DNA of 64,000 nucleotides from Spinacia oleracea. Its lineage: Eukaryota; Streptophyta; Magnoliopsida; Caryophyllales; Amaranthaceae. The stretch's first letter is position 1; every line of letters starts with the position of its first letter. The stretch is taken from positions 38,802,027-38,866,026 of the forward strand of contig NC_079491.1 in NCBI RefSeq assembly GCF_020520425.1. Reading direction: 5' to 3'. Below the pieces are notes generated by a model. It saw only the letters and a program-made list of their open reading frames with translations. It did not search any database and was not told where the DNA came from. Below, in pieces: positions 23,781 to 34,966 of the stretch. The translations under genes and the position numbers were made by a program.

Positions 23781-23783
23781 GTT

Positions 23784-24139
23784 TTAATTTACAAACCTAT
23801 AAGCTATAAGGAGGAGCGACGCGTGTGTGCTGCGGCGGCGGAGGGAAGAGTAATAGTTTGGCGGTGGGGAACAACAGAGGTGACGCGGCAGGAAGAGGAA
23901 GAATTTGGCGGTGGGACAACAACAACGTCGACGCGGCTGGAAGAGGAAGCGTTCGTCGGTGGGGGGACACCAGCGGTGGCGCGACAAGTCGTTGGGTGTG
24001 TTCGGCGGTGGGTGAACAACAACAGAGAATGAGAAGGGGAAGGAGGAAGGAGGAAGGAAGAGAGCGGGAAACGAAAAAAAATGGAAACCTTAGCTTTTAG
24101 GAAATCTTTTGTGTTGCTCATTTGTAAATGAGCCCGCAC
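23784..24139 (-). other. GC-rich first-exon-like block in CACTA
   Basis: This block contrasts sharply with AT-rich surroundings. On the minus strand an open frame of 111 codons begins MRAHLQMSNTKDFLK and turns into Pro/Ser/Thr-rich imperfect repeats (PPTNASSSSRVDVVVV, then PPPNSSSSCRVTSVV). The overlapping plus and minus frames are all open because of composition. It could be the 5' UTR and first exon of the captured transcript. No protein family is recognised, so coding status is unproven. Confidence 0.3.
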
Positions 24140-24156
24140 TTCAACTCAAGTGCTGC

Positions 24157-25614
24157 TGTAGACACCTACTTTTGTCTCCATTCCTGAAAGGGAAAGGTTC
24201 GATGATGAAAGCGTAAATCTCCACTTGACAACGCATCTCCTATGAAATAAACGAATCTCAATTCCCCTTTTCATTTCACCCGCAACCTGCTATTTATGGA
24301 AACCTGCTAAAAATAGTAACTGCCGTAAAAGGTAGCTTCTAAAAGTGGCAAATCATAAAGGATAGAAACCTGTCAGAATTAGGTGTTGCATTCCAACATA
24401 AATCCTAAATGAGATAGAAAACTGCGAGAATCCTATTCCTAATATGATTCGGAAATAAGAGTTACGTATTAATTGAAATCCTAACGAGCCTAGAGTTTGT
24501 AACGGGCCCAGACGCATTCCGTCATAAAATTGATACGCGCTAAAAGACTCGGTTAAGTCTCAAACTCTACGGATTTCAGAAATCCGAATCTGACTAAAGA
24601 AAACAGCCCAGACCCTATTTTCAACGCCTGGCTCTGGGCGCCGAAATCTTCGGCGCCCAGGCCTGGGCGCTGAAAATACCTGGGTACGTGTTTTTTCCTA
24701 ATTCTTTATGGATTAGAACTCTGCAATTATATCTTTCCACGAACTCTCCCCTATAAATAGACCCCTAAATTCGACGTAAAAGACACAACAACACACAATT
24801 ATATTCTGAGTATTGACTCCAACCCTTAGCCTAAGCCTCTCGCTGCGAAACTGTTCACGCCTTCTGTCGCAATCGATCCATAAATCGAACAGAACGTATC
24901 CTGTCCCATAATTGAGATTCGTTAAATAAAAAGGAGAAATAGCAAAGTCAAAGTGGTTAGTTTTCTGAGAACCGTGACGCACCTCTCAAGGGTGCGTCGT
25001 AATGTGTCTCTTTTCGATGATTTAACTGCTTTCCTCGCCCTTTTTATGAACTGTTAAACTAACCTAATCTGCTTGTTCTATCACGCCTAACAAATATAAT
25101 ATTTTTGGGAAATCGGATTATCATGCTAGGTCCCTTAATGCTATTTAAATCAGATAATCACGATCGAATTAGTATTATATGTTGCATATTGCTAAAATCA
25201 ATTCAGATTAGTTTAATAGTTAACGCATGTCCCTTCAATTATTTATGCTGAGCTAGTAAGGATATCCTGCCTCTGGAGTTATCGATGAGCGAAGTACTCC
25301 TCTCGGTAGTTACAGTCCCCCGAACCCTCAATCTCTACCTTGCGGGTGTATGTTGAGAGATCCCCACACCAGGGATCACAAGGGAACCTACGGCCGTCGT
25401 GGTCAAACATAATTGCACTCCCTTTATGTCACGATAACCGGGTTTTGTCAGTTTTTCTCATTGTCGTTAAAAACTGAATGGCGACTCCTATATTACTAGT
25501 CAATTGGGTGTATACTCACAGGAAATCCAATTACACTTGATTGAATAAAAGAATCGTCACACCCACGAGGGACGAGGTCACGCATTAGCCTCGTGCTTTT
25601 TCGACCCCCTCACA
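24157..25614 (+). repeat. 5' LTR of the Tat-like Gypsy element
   Basis: TGTAGACACC at the start and CCCTCACA at the end, 1458 bp. A TATA motif (CTATAAATAGA) sits at about 24751. One copy of the GGCGCC-containing palindromic module is at 24617-24676. It matches 34967-36424 with only scattered substitutions. Confidence 0.93.
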
Positions 25615-25615
25615 G

Positions 25616-25634
25616 TGGCGACTCCACTGGGGAT
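25616..25634 (+). promoter_or_regulatory. Primer-binding site of Tat-like element
   Basis: TGGCGACTCCACTGGGGAT starts one base after the LTR. The TGGCGAC start is typical of a tRNA 3'-end complement; I do not assign the tRNA. The same site follows the second LTR at 36426. Confidence 0.8.
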
Positions 25635-26834
25635 AGTGAAGGAAATACTCGTGCTTGTAGGTAATCAAAATAGCCGAAGGGTGAAACGATCCTACCCCGC
25701 GTTTATTTCCCCATCAAGTTGGGACGACCTGAAAATCAGCATATTAATGTGAACGGGCAGAACCGCATAAAGAATCTCGGCTCCCTCGGGAGTTGGGACT
25801 AAGGATACCTTTTTTCGCCAATAGGAGGGTGCATACGCCGCGCATGTTTCCCACTCGGTACTTGTGCAGGTAGTACACCTATCCCGAACCCAATCGCTCG
25901 CCCATTAGGTCCCTCTCGCCTGCAGACCCCTTGGCTTGCACTTGCGGGTTGGCCTCTTGAGCGAAATTCGTCTGTTGAAGACACTACCTCGACTGGGGCA
26001 TGTGTTGGATCTACGATAGAAGCGGTACCAAGCCAGGCACAAATAAACTACCCATAGAAGCCTATCATAAACTACGTGGCATATTTAATTTTCAAATCCA
26101 TGCTTGTAATGTAGTTATGTGTAGCGAAATATGTGATTGTGTGTGACAAACTATCCTAGAAAACCAACGACCTTAAAAATTGCCCAAACATTCATAGAAT
26201 AATTTGCCGAAGAGTTATACCGAAACACGTGTTCCGCAAACCCGAATGATCGCCACAAAATAAGCGACGCTCGGGATGGCCTGTAACGAATCCCACAAAC
26301 GCTGTTACGCGTAAAGGACGTTATTAGGCAAGCACGCAAATCGAAGTCGCATAAACAGAAGACAGAAAACGAGAACCAGCCAGGGACGAATTTTCAACGC
26401 CCCTGGCTGGGCGCCAGAATTTCTCACGCCCCTCGCTGGGCGCTGAAGTTGCTGCTTGGCCTTCTGGTCAGGCGCAGCAGCCTCGGTGCCCGCGCGAAAG
26501 GAAAATACGTAGCACAAGAAAAAGGTTCATAAAAAGAATTGCTACGAGGGCATAAGAAAAGCACTCGATTTCAAAAGCGACTCGCAAAAAATTAATAACT
26601 CTTTGTGTCGTTGTTAGGCCTCCTACGACGACAATACCCGGCACCAAAACCGAACGTGCTAATAACTATGAATGTCACACGGGCAAGTGTTTCGAAAATC
26701 CAAAGAATGATCAAAATAAAAAAAAAACCCAAAAAGTGTACCGACAAAAGAAAGAGTGAAAACCCAATTTAGAGAGTCGAAGTCTAGACTAAGTAATGCT
26801 TGAAACTTTGGGAACCTAAACTTTAGCTTATCTT

Positions 26835-29780
26835 ATGCCTAGGACTGGTCCTGCCACTTGGTGCCGATCAGGGAATCAACGGTTAGTGCGTCTCGAAGAT
26901 ACATCGCCAACACCAGGTTTAGTAACTCCAAGCTCCGTCCGTCGTCCCTCATTGCAAGGATCTCCGCTTCCCCAACCTCGATTCGCACCTTCAAACATGT
27001 CCATCGAAGATTTGCGAGACCAGATGGTCCAAATGACCCAACTTATGGGCCAACTGAAAATGGAAAATGAAGCTTTAGCGGCTGCGCAAGCCAAAAATGA
27101 CCTCGATAACGAGAAGAGGATTGAAAAAATGGTCCTACAGCAAACCATGGGGAGCAAATACTTCTCTCTCGATCCTGAACCTTTTCCTGGAAAATTACCA
27201 GAAAAGTTCAGTTCATTTGACTTACCAAAGTTCAAGGCCACGGACAACCCCCGTGATCATCTACTGATCTTTGTGAATACCATGAGCTTTGTGACAAGTC
27301 CATGTACTTACCTGCCTTTCCTTTGTCCTTGGAACCTGTGCCGCTCAAATGGTACTATCACCAGGACCCTAAGCTCTTCCCCACGTGGGAAGACTTTGTC
27401 AATGTCTTCATCAAGCAATACTCGTCGAACATGGATTTCCAAGTCACCATGCGCGAGCTGGAAGTTCTCTTCCAAAAGAAAAATGAGGGTTTCACAACCT
27501 ACTTTGCTAGACGGAGGGACCAGGTGGCCCAGCTAATCAATAGGGCTCCCGAAACAGAATTGGTCCAAAAATTCATTGACAACCTGGACCCGGCTTACAG
27601 ACAACACCTTAGGTACCTGGGACTCGACACTTTCAAAAGAGTTTATGATGTGGGAATAAAGATCGAGGACGACCTCGCTAAAACCATACAGAGAAAACCC
27701 ACATATAAGACCAACACCTATAATCGGGGTAACACATCCCAAGCCCAAGAAGTCCATGCTGTAGAAGAGACTCCCGCCCGAAGAAACCCTGCAAGATGGG
27801 TCCGAGACCGAAAGTTTGCCCCACTCGGGTCAACTTTGGTACAAGCCTTTGAAAGACTAACCAATCAAGGAAAGTTGAGACCTATAGGCCCCACCCGTGA
27901 CCCTCCTGTCAAAAGCAAATATTGGGTCGAAGGTACATACTGCAAATTCCATCAAGGAAATGGGCATGACACTGAAAACTGCTGGAATCTAAAACATACG
28001 ATCCAGGACATGATAGAGGATGAAGTGATACCTCTCCCTAACGTTGGCAAACCCAACAACAACAAGAGCCCACTCGGCTCTTGTCACATCTCTCTCGACC
28101 AACCAGAGAATTTCGACCCCACGGTGTATATTACACCTCAAGGTGCACCACTCGCTGTGGTCCCTATGGATCGAATCGAGAGGGAAGTGTGCGGTGTGTG
28201 GAACGATGATGCTGAAGATATTTACCTATCTCAAGTCTCGGGCTAGGACTTCTTCACTGAAACTTGGCCCGGGTATGCTCTCATTGACACCACCCCTCAG
28301 GAGCCCGAGGTCGACAACCTCACCCGATCCGGAAGAATATACCAACCGGATATTCACCCACCTCCTATGGACGACATCCCGGTTAGGCAAACTCCTGAGA
28401 ATGGACGGCACACCACCGTCGCGGAAGTCATTGAAAATCCTCTCCTGAAACAACTAAAAAGAACCAAGGCCGAGATTACCATCTGGGATCTTATGTGTAC
28501 TTCAAAGGAACATCGCGAAAAGCTTATTCGCTCACTTGACCTCATCTCAGTACCTACAGATATCACACCTGACTCATTGGTTAGCCATGTCACGAGAGAT
28601 GCCGGGGAAAAGGCCATAGTTTTCACCGATAAAGACTTACCCAAAGAGGGGGGTGCTCACAATGAAGCCCTTTACCTAGTGGTTGGATGCAAAGGAAAAA
28701 ACATCCCCCTAGCGCTCGTAGATAATGGTTCGGTGGTTAACGTCTGCCCATTGCTTGGGGCTAGGAAACGATGAATTCCAAACCTCCACACAAGGGGTAC
28801 GAGCTTATGATAACTCCCGAAGGCCTGTATTGGGAAAAATCAACCTTGCCATACAAACCGGGCCTGTGGCACGCACCACGGAGTTTCAAATAATCGACAT
28901 CAAGCCCACTTTCAACCTCCTCTTGGGGCGACCTTGGCTCCATGACTTAGGAGGTGTGGCTTCTACCTTGCACCAAATGGTTAAACTTAACCATAACGGG
29001 GTAATACTAGAAATCCGCGCCCCTCCTCTCGACGTCAGTTGTACTATGGTTGGAACGGCCGAAACTGCAGACGACCTTTATGGGTTTCAAATGGAAGAAA
29101 CAATCCAGTTCATCGAAGATTATGATCCAGCATTCCTAGACCCGCATGCATCCCGAGTCATCCCTAGAATGCTGTTAGCTCAAGGTTATTTCCCAGGAAC
29201 CCCATTGGGCATAAGGAAGAAGGAATACACATTCCATCCTTTTCCCGACAAATCTAATCTCTTTGGCTTAGGTTATGAACCAACGGAGGAAGATATTGCT
29301 GACCGCCTATCTAGGCTACGCCTTGACAAAGCCAAACAAACCACCCTCCTTCCCCCATATCAAAGGACCCTTAACGGGATGTTCGTTCGGGAAGGAGAAG
29401 AACACCCATGCTGTGATTTCCCTGAACCCTTCGTTCAGGATGGCTTGCTAAAACCCGGATTTGAAATTTTTCATGACTGCCACACCTTGGATGAGGCACC
29501 CCACCTCACCAAGACTAAAACAGCTGAAATATTGGACAACCAGGCTCTATGGACATTGTTTAACGAATCGAGGCCTATGGAGAACGAGACTGTGATGACT
29601 ACCCTAGCTTTACAAGATGAAGGTTTCGATCCATCCCGGTTAATCTCTCCTGCATCAACGCTAGAAGAGGTCGAGAACGGATGGGTGAAGACATATCAGT
29701 GGGTCAATGCAAAAGGAATGGAATTCAAGATGAGTACCGGTGAAGGACCGAAGTTTTATGAGACTAAACCCCAGGCTTGA
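26835..29780 (+). pseudogene. Tat-like Gypsy gag-protease polyprotein, frameshifted
   Basis: The reading frame starts at MPRTGPATW and crosses three lesions: a frameshift near 27285, an in-frame TAG at 28244-28246 and a frameshift near 28755. Gag is recognised by the retrotransposon gag domain (LKWYYHQDP, FPTWEDFVNVFIKQYSSN). A later Cys/His segment, YCKFHQGNGHDTENC, is typical of Gypsy gag. The protease has the active-site run LALVDNGSVVNVCPL, with Asp-Asn-Gly in place of Asp-Thr-Gly, a substitution I associate with this lineage. The part after the second shift (FNLLLGRPWLHDLGG to GYFPGTPLG) is the usual C-terminal protease extension of Tat elements. The frame closes at 29780 without entering reverse transcriptase. 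The lesions are few, so decay is recent. Confidence 0.85.
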
Positions 29781-31127
29781 GCCACATAGAGCACCATTAG
29801 TAAAAAGCGCCTAGTAGTTCTTTAGATTGATAGAAAAAATAATAGAGACTTTAGATGGTCCTAAGGCCGCTTAGAATATAGGTCAGTTTTATTTCAGTGT
29901 GTTTTCCTTACTTTCCGAATCAATAAAGGCGTAATATTTCTCCTAAAAATTTTATTCTAACACTAAATGTACTTGCAAAATACAAAATAAAGAGGCGGCC
30001 CACTATAGGCCCAACAAACAAAGCCCACTCGATTTTGAAATAGTGCCATGGGAACCAATTCCCGAAACCCACAAAATAAACCACACTATCCCATTCATAT
30101 CCCCAAAACCTAAAAAGCCAACCAGTGTCATCATAAGAGCCAATCCATGCAACCCAAAATCAAAGGAAATCAAAAATCCAAAACAATGCAAATGTTACCA
30201 AAAAAAAGATTCATAAAACATAGATTCCATCATACCATTCACTAACAACCCACCTCCAAAGCCTACACAAAGATCTTCATAACTTCCGCACCCTAACTCC
30301 ATTTTCAAAACTGTTTCGAGTCACCAATAGAAAAAATTAATCTGGACAAAAATGCGTTTCACGCTAACAGTCAAAAAAGCCTCCAAAATAGCCTCAAAAT
30401 TAACTTTAAATACGAAGCAAAATATCAAGGCACAAAAAAAAAAAAAAAAAAAAAAATAGAAATAAACGCAAGAACATGTGAAGCAAAGCGTCAAAAATTG
30501 ACCGCCCAAGTCATTTTCAGCGCCCAGGGCTGGGCGCCGGAATTTCTGACGCCCCAGCCTGGGCGTTGAAACTCTCTGCCTGCCAAAAGTTTTCTTTTCA
30601 GAAGTGCTCGTCATTTTATCTGCACACAACGGAAAAATAACGATTACTTAGGGGGTACAGTACGTATCCAAATAGGCTTACCAACCAAGAATATAGCCAT
30701 ACAAATTAGTCGAATTTCGAATTTCATATCTTACACGACTTATGGCAAAAAAAAATGGCAGATGAAAATAATGGCAATACTTCACTCATTTGACCGACTA
30801 AGTAATATGTTTCCACCTCAGGGCATATCTACCGAAATCTGGCATACTAGAACTAATTCAAAAGCTAGAACTACGCGCGACCTGATTCTGACAAGATACG
30901 TAGGAAATCCTTACCAAGGATTCGGTCCAAATAATAAAAAAAAAATATTCTTTGTGCAAAAAAGTGCTAGACCTATAAAATACATAAAAAAGAGGAGAAA
31001 CAAAAATAAATGAAAACTAAAAATACGCCTTTATTAAAATATAATAAGAAGGAAAACAGAGTGCTAAAAATAAAAACAAACACGACTGAAATAAATAGAG
31101 GGCACCTACACCCTAGCAAGAACTACA
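29781..31127. other. Non-coding stretch where pol would be expected
   Basis: AT-rich DNA with an A22-type homopolymer near 30435 and one copy of the GGCGCC-containing palindromic module at 30514-30572. No reverse transcriptase, RNase H or integrase motif on either strand. It directly follows the protease stop, where an autonomous relative would carry pol. Confidence 0.75.
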
Positions 31128-32936
31128 CTACTCTAGTTCTTCCGGATCATCAAATAAAGTCTTGTAGAGAGCAATGTTCGCAGGATCCACCCCCACAGTC
31201 TTCTGCGCCGCCCCAATATCAATCTCCATAAGAACCGGCTCCTGGACACTAACTTCCAAAGATGCCAAGGCTTCAGAAACATTCTCAGTTATAGCCCGCT
31301 CAGCCTCAAGGGCACAGGCAATGGTGGGAGAAGGATTATTATCGTCGACTAGACTAGCCACTGTTTCTACAGGCGGCTGATCCTTCCTAACCCATACATT
31401 GTTCCGGCGACGATCTCCGCGAGAGCTTGCATTTCTTTTAACAACAGCAGGCCCCTTCATGTTAGGCATCTTTTTAGGCCTGAAACTGGAACGGGGAGGA
31501 ACTTCCTTTCGCTTTCGATCAGGACGAGCTTTCACAGTCTTAACACTATAGGTACGAGGTTTGGCAGAATCAGGACCCTCATACTTAACACGAATACGAG
31601 GTATCAAAAGCTCAGCCGGCTCCCCATTACGAGCCTCGATCCTCACATCTTTGTCATTGGAGCTCATCCACGACTTGTAGTTTTCAGAAAGACCCACAAA
31701 GCCATTTGTAGCTACGGCCCAACGCGGGAGACCATCATAATACTTGGCCCACGCTAGGACCCTTGTTTGTGAAAAGGCCGCTACCTTAGGTGGTACCGTA
31801 TCAGAAAAGGGGATAGTCTGCCTTAAACCATATTGACGCATGACTCGGTAAGGGAAAATATAAATGGGACGAGATAGCCCCAACAAAGAAACATAAACCG
31901 ATACATCAGAACCCCCTGTCATAGTAGTCAAACCCCACCATGGTACCACCCACTTAATAGAACAAATTCCATAAGTAAAAAAGGAGGTCCACTCGGCCTC
32001 GTCCTGGCCTTGGTGCAAGTATTTTCGGTTACCCAAAGCTATAGGGCGATAATGTTTAGGATCGGCAGGAGCTTCCAAAAGTCTAAGCCGTTCCGCAAGC
32101 CAAATCTAGAAAAACAGGTACAATCGAATCAAAAGAGTGAAAAGAAAGAAAAAATGGTCCCTGGGGCGCAGTTTCAACGCCCAGGACCAGGCGCCAAAAA
32201 CTCCAACTCCCAGCCCTGGGCGCTGAAACTCAGCCCCAGGCAAAAAAAATATGTGCAAAAGGGACGTATACGTGCGCAAGGAAAAATCGATCACCTGCAG
32301 TAATAGGGGGCTTCCCTTAAAATGTTCAGATTTGGCATCCTTCTTCAGCTCGTCCGCACTCAGCAAAGTCTCGGCAACAACCAACGGCATGATAGAATAG
32401 CAACTTTCCATCTGGCTAATAAAGGGGATCAACCTTATGTCACCGAACTCACCATTGTTATTCGATAGCAAATAATGATTCAACAAGCAAAATACAAGGG
32501 CTCGAATATTCAATTTCTGTTCGGTCATATTTTTACTAGGCCTAAAGTGATGTTTTACAAGTTTTGCCAAGTTAACCTTATCATCTACAACAATTTCAGC
32601 AAACATGTTATCATCTAACCCTAGGAAAGCCCTTATGGTTGTTTTACCCTCTTCAATAGTGCCAGGGGTAACAGGAGTAGCATTAGTAGGATAACCAAGG
32701 ATCGCAGCAAATTCATCGGGCAAAGGACATATTTCGTTGCCCCGAAAGGCAAAAACATGATGATCGGAGTCCCAAAAGCTTAGGGCAGCATGCAGAAAGT
32801 TATAATCAATATTAATTTGTTGTAAGCCTAAAAGTGCCTCTAAGTGGTATTCTTTTAACAAAGCTTTTTCTGTGGGAGTAAGGGCCCGTAGCCAACGCCT
32901 AACAGTCCGTTGGAGTGAGAAAGTAGGGATCGACAT
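31128..32936 (-). CDS. Antisense spliced ORF of Tat-like element (plant mobile-domain-like)
   Basis: Two exons on the strand opposite to gag. Exon 1 (32936-32295) encodes MSIPTFSLQRTVRRWLRALT onward, with FWDSDHHVFAFRGNEICPLP, a block resembling the plant mobile-domain / DUF7745-type proteins found in retroelements. Exon 2 (32105-31128) opens IWLAERLRLLEAPADPKHYR and ends with a basic region (ARPDRKRKEV, RRNNVW) and an acidic tail (LFDDPEELE). The intron (32106-32294, 189 nt) starts CAG/GTGATC, ends TTTTTCTAG and keeps phase 0. Both exons are free of stops over about 540 codons, so this frame has been better preserved than gag. Function is unknown. Tat elements are known to carry such extra ORFs, sense or antisense; the domain name is from memory. 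Confidence 0.78.
32106..32294 (-). other. Intron of antisense ORF containing a palindromic module
   Basis: The intron has GT and AG borders on the minus strand and restores one reading frame when removed. It holds one copy of the GGCGCC-containing module (32171-32230). Confidence 0.72.
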
Positions 32937-34059
32937 GACAAAAGCAATGAATAATTAAAGCACAACAAAAAGAAAAGAAAGAATTTGAGAGTAGTAGAAA
33001 ATAGGGACGTATCTAGCCCCTATATATAGCTTAACGCACCCGATGACATCCTGATCCCATTCGGAAACGTGTTAGGAAATCCAAAAGTCAAATGTTACCA
33101 GGAAAGGACATTCAGCGCCCACGGCTGGGCGCCGAAATGTTTAACGCCAGGCCTTGGGCGCTGAAAATGCAGCCCAAGGCCCAGATTTCACAAAACACGG
33201 AACAAGAAAGGACTTAAGACCGTGTCGCTAAACACGAGGCCCTATTGCAAGTAGGATCAAGCCCAAAGCACCTTTAGCTCCCAAATAAGCAAGAAAAAAA
33301 ATATATAATAAAACTTGGTCGAAACTTAGACTCGTCTCAGAAAATGCTTATGTACACTTTTCAAAAAAAAGCAAGTTAAATATCATGGTCATTCTTCGAA
33401 ACACCAAAAATATGTGTCGTCAAGTCCTTGGTTTTCCAAATAAAAAATGTTTGTCTGTCAAAGGGTTAATCCGGGCCAAGCTAAAACCGGATGTCGCCTG
33501 AAAACTAAAGTCGCACTCCACGGCTTCGCTAAAGTAGCACACTACTATAAAAGGTCGCTCGCACATACGAGCATGACCCCAAACATGATTACAAGATGCG
33601 AAAAACAACCAACGAGCCCCAGTGCTTGGGGGCTCGCGAAAAAATAGACTCCAACAAGGAACGCGCGATCAAAACCACATTCACGGACTGCGCTATACAC
33701 CATATCATGTTTGGATATCTCAAAAAAGAACAACAATAGGTTCGACCTCATCGAAAGGACGTCACTGACACTTGTGCACGGTCCTCTGATCAAAGACCAA
33801 GTCTAGCCGTAAAGACTAGCTCAAAATCACGAAAGCGGACGGTCGCAAGACAAAGATCCGTCTGAACACGTTGTCAGCCCACGTTCAGGTTACAACTAAA
33901 TTCGAGCACCCCTCGAAAGAATTCGCTCTTGCAAGGATGAATAAAAAGAAATTCTCAAAAGAAATCACAAAGAACCAAAGAAATAGGAACTTGCCCATCT
34001 TCAGTCGGCAAGATCGCGTCACCAACTACGCGAGTTCCCAAATAAAAAAAAAACGAATT

Positions 34060-34480
34060 CAGGGACGTCCACCCTCAGCGGACAGGGCTCGCCCACCCTC
34101 AGCGGGCGGGGTCTGCGTCACTAGCCGCGCAGGTCCTCAGTTTTCGACAAAAATAAAGTCTTCAAATTTAAAATAGGCTCGCCATCTTCAGCCGCCGGGG
34201 TCTACGGCGCAAACCACGTAGGTCCTTATTTTCAAAAAAGCAAAATAAATTTCAAAATAGATTCGTCCACTTCTATCGGACGGGGTGTCCACCCTTAGCG
34301 GACAAGGTTCGCCATCTTTAGCCGGCGGGGTCTACGCCACAAACCGCGTAGGTCCTTATTTTCAAATTTCAAAAACAGATTCGTCCACTTCTATCGGACG
34401 GGGTGTCCGCCCTTAGCGGACAGGCTCGCCATCTCTAGCCGGCGGGGTCTGCACCATTAAAACCGCGCAGGTCCTTAGTC
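34060..34480. repeat. Imperfect tandem repeats near 3' end of Tat-like element
   Basis: Three to four variant units of roughly 140-150 bp built from ctcgccatctttagccggcgggg, accgcgtaggtcctta and 'cgtccacttctatcggacgg' words. The words gccggc and tccgccctta...gcgga are small inverted repeats. Such 3' untranslated tandem repeats are common in Tat-lineage elements. Confidence 0.82.
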
Positions 34481-34498
34481 GCTGCAGCGATAACTTTT

Positions 34499-34621
34499 GC
34501 TGGATTTTCCTTCGTTTTACGTCCTATAAAAACAAGGGTGCTGGATTTTCCTTCGTTTTACGTCCTATAAAAACAAGGGTGCTGGATTTTCCTTCGTTTT
34601 ACGTCCTATAAAAACAAGGGG
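34499..34621. repeat. 41-bp direct repeat, three copies
   Basis: Units starting gctggattttccttcg at 34499, 34540 and 34581 are identical as read, so the array is very young. It lies in the 3' untranslated region just before the polypurine tract area. Confidence 0.95.
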
Positions 34622-34966
34622 GTTTTCTCGTTTAGCTAGCCCTGAAAATGAGAATCTTTAAAAAACATTTTTACCTCGTGATTGGGCTTGGCCAGGCCCA
34701 ATGACAAAGTGAGGGAGTTTCTACGCACCTTTAGATCCTTCCAATGACAAAGTGAGGAAGTTTCTATACTATCAGTTGACAAATCCCAATGACACGTGAG
34801 GGATATGTCGACACTTCAAGTGATGACCCTTAAGTCAAATGTTATCACTCGGGGGCTCGTGAGACCCTCGCAAAACAGGTCACGTATACCATGGCTTGTG
34901 TGACGCACTCCGTCTAATACTTTGACCATCGTCTTACTCCAAGACTCAGTCAAAGTGGGGGCTAAC

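Larger units (their letters stand above)
17415..24156. mobile_element. CACTA (En/Spm-type) transposon, left end and body
   Basis: The left terminus reads CACTAGAGGAAAAAACC at 17415, after tat at 17412-17414. Subterminal repeats with the word aagtgcgggctcatttt follow. At 24122-24156 the same words appear inverted (aaatgagcccgcactt, caactcaagtgctgc), as expected near the right end of a CACTA element. The terminal TAGTG is not present because a Gypsy element inserted at 24157. No TNPD-type transposase is seen, so the copy is non-autonomous. The interior holds a 170-bp tandem array, exon-like segments on the minus strand and a GC-rich block at 23810-24080. Confidence 0.82.
24617..33168. repeat. 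Dispersed GGCGCC-containing palindromic module, five copies
   Basis: A module of about 60 bp appears at 24617-24676, 26391-26450, 30514-30572, 32171-32230 and 33111-33168, and again in the second LTR and leader (35427-35486 and 37201-37260). Each starts with a word like tttcaacgcc or ttcagcgccc, has a central tgggcgcc-gaaat, and ends tgggcgctgaaa. The outer and inner halves are inverted relatives, so the module can fold on itself. Copies are diverged from one another, but spacing and arms are kept. Confidence 0.88.

Noticed and set aside
30003..30629. Minus-strand ORFs upstream of the antisense gene
   Set aside because: Short, with poly(Phe) from an A run; not joined to the spliced antisense ORF by a plausible intron.
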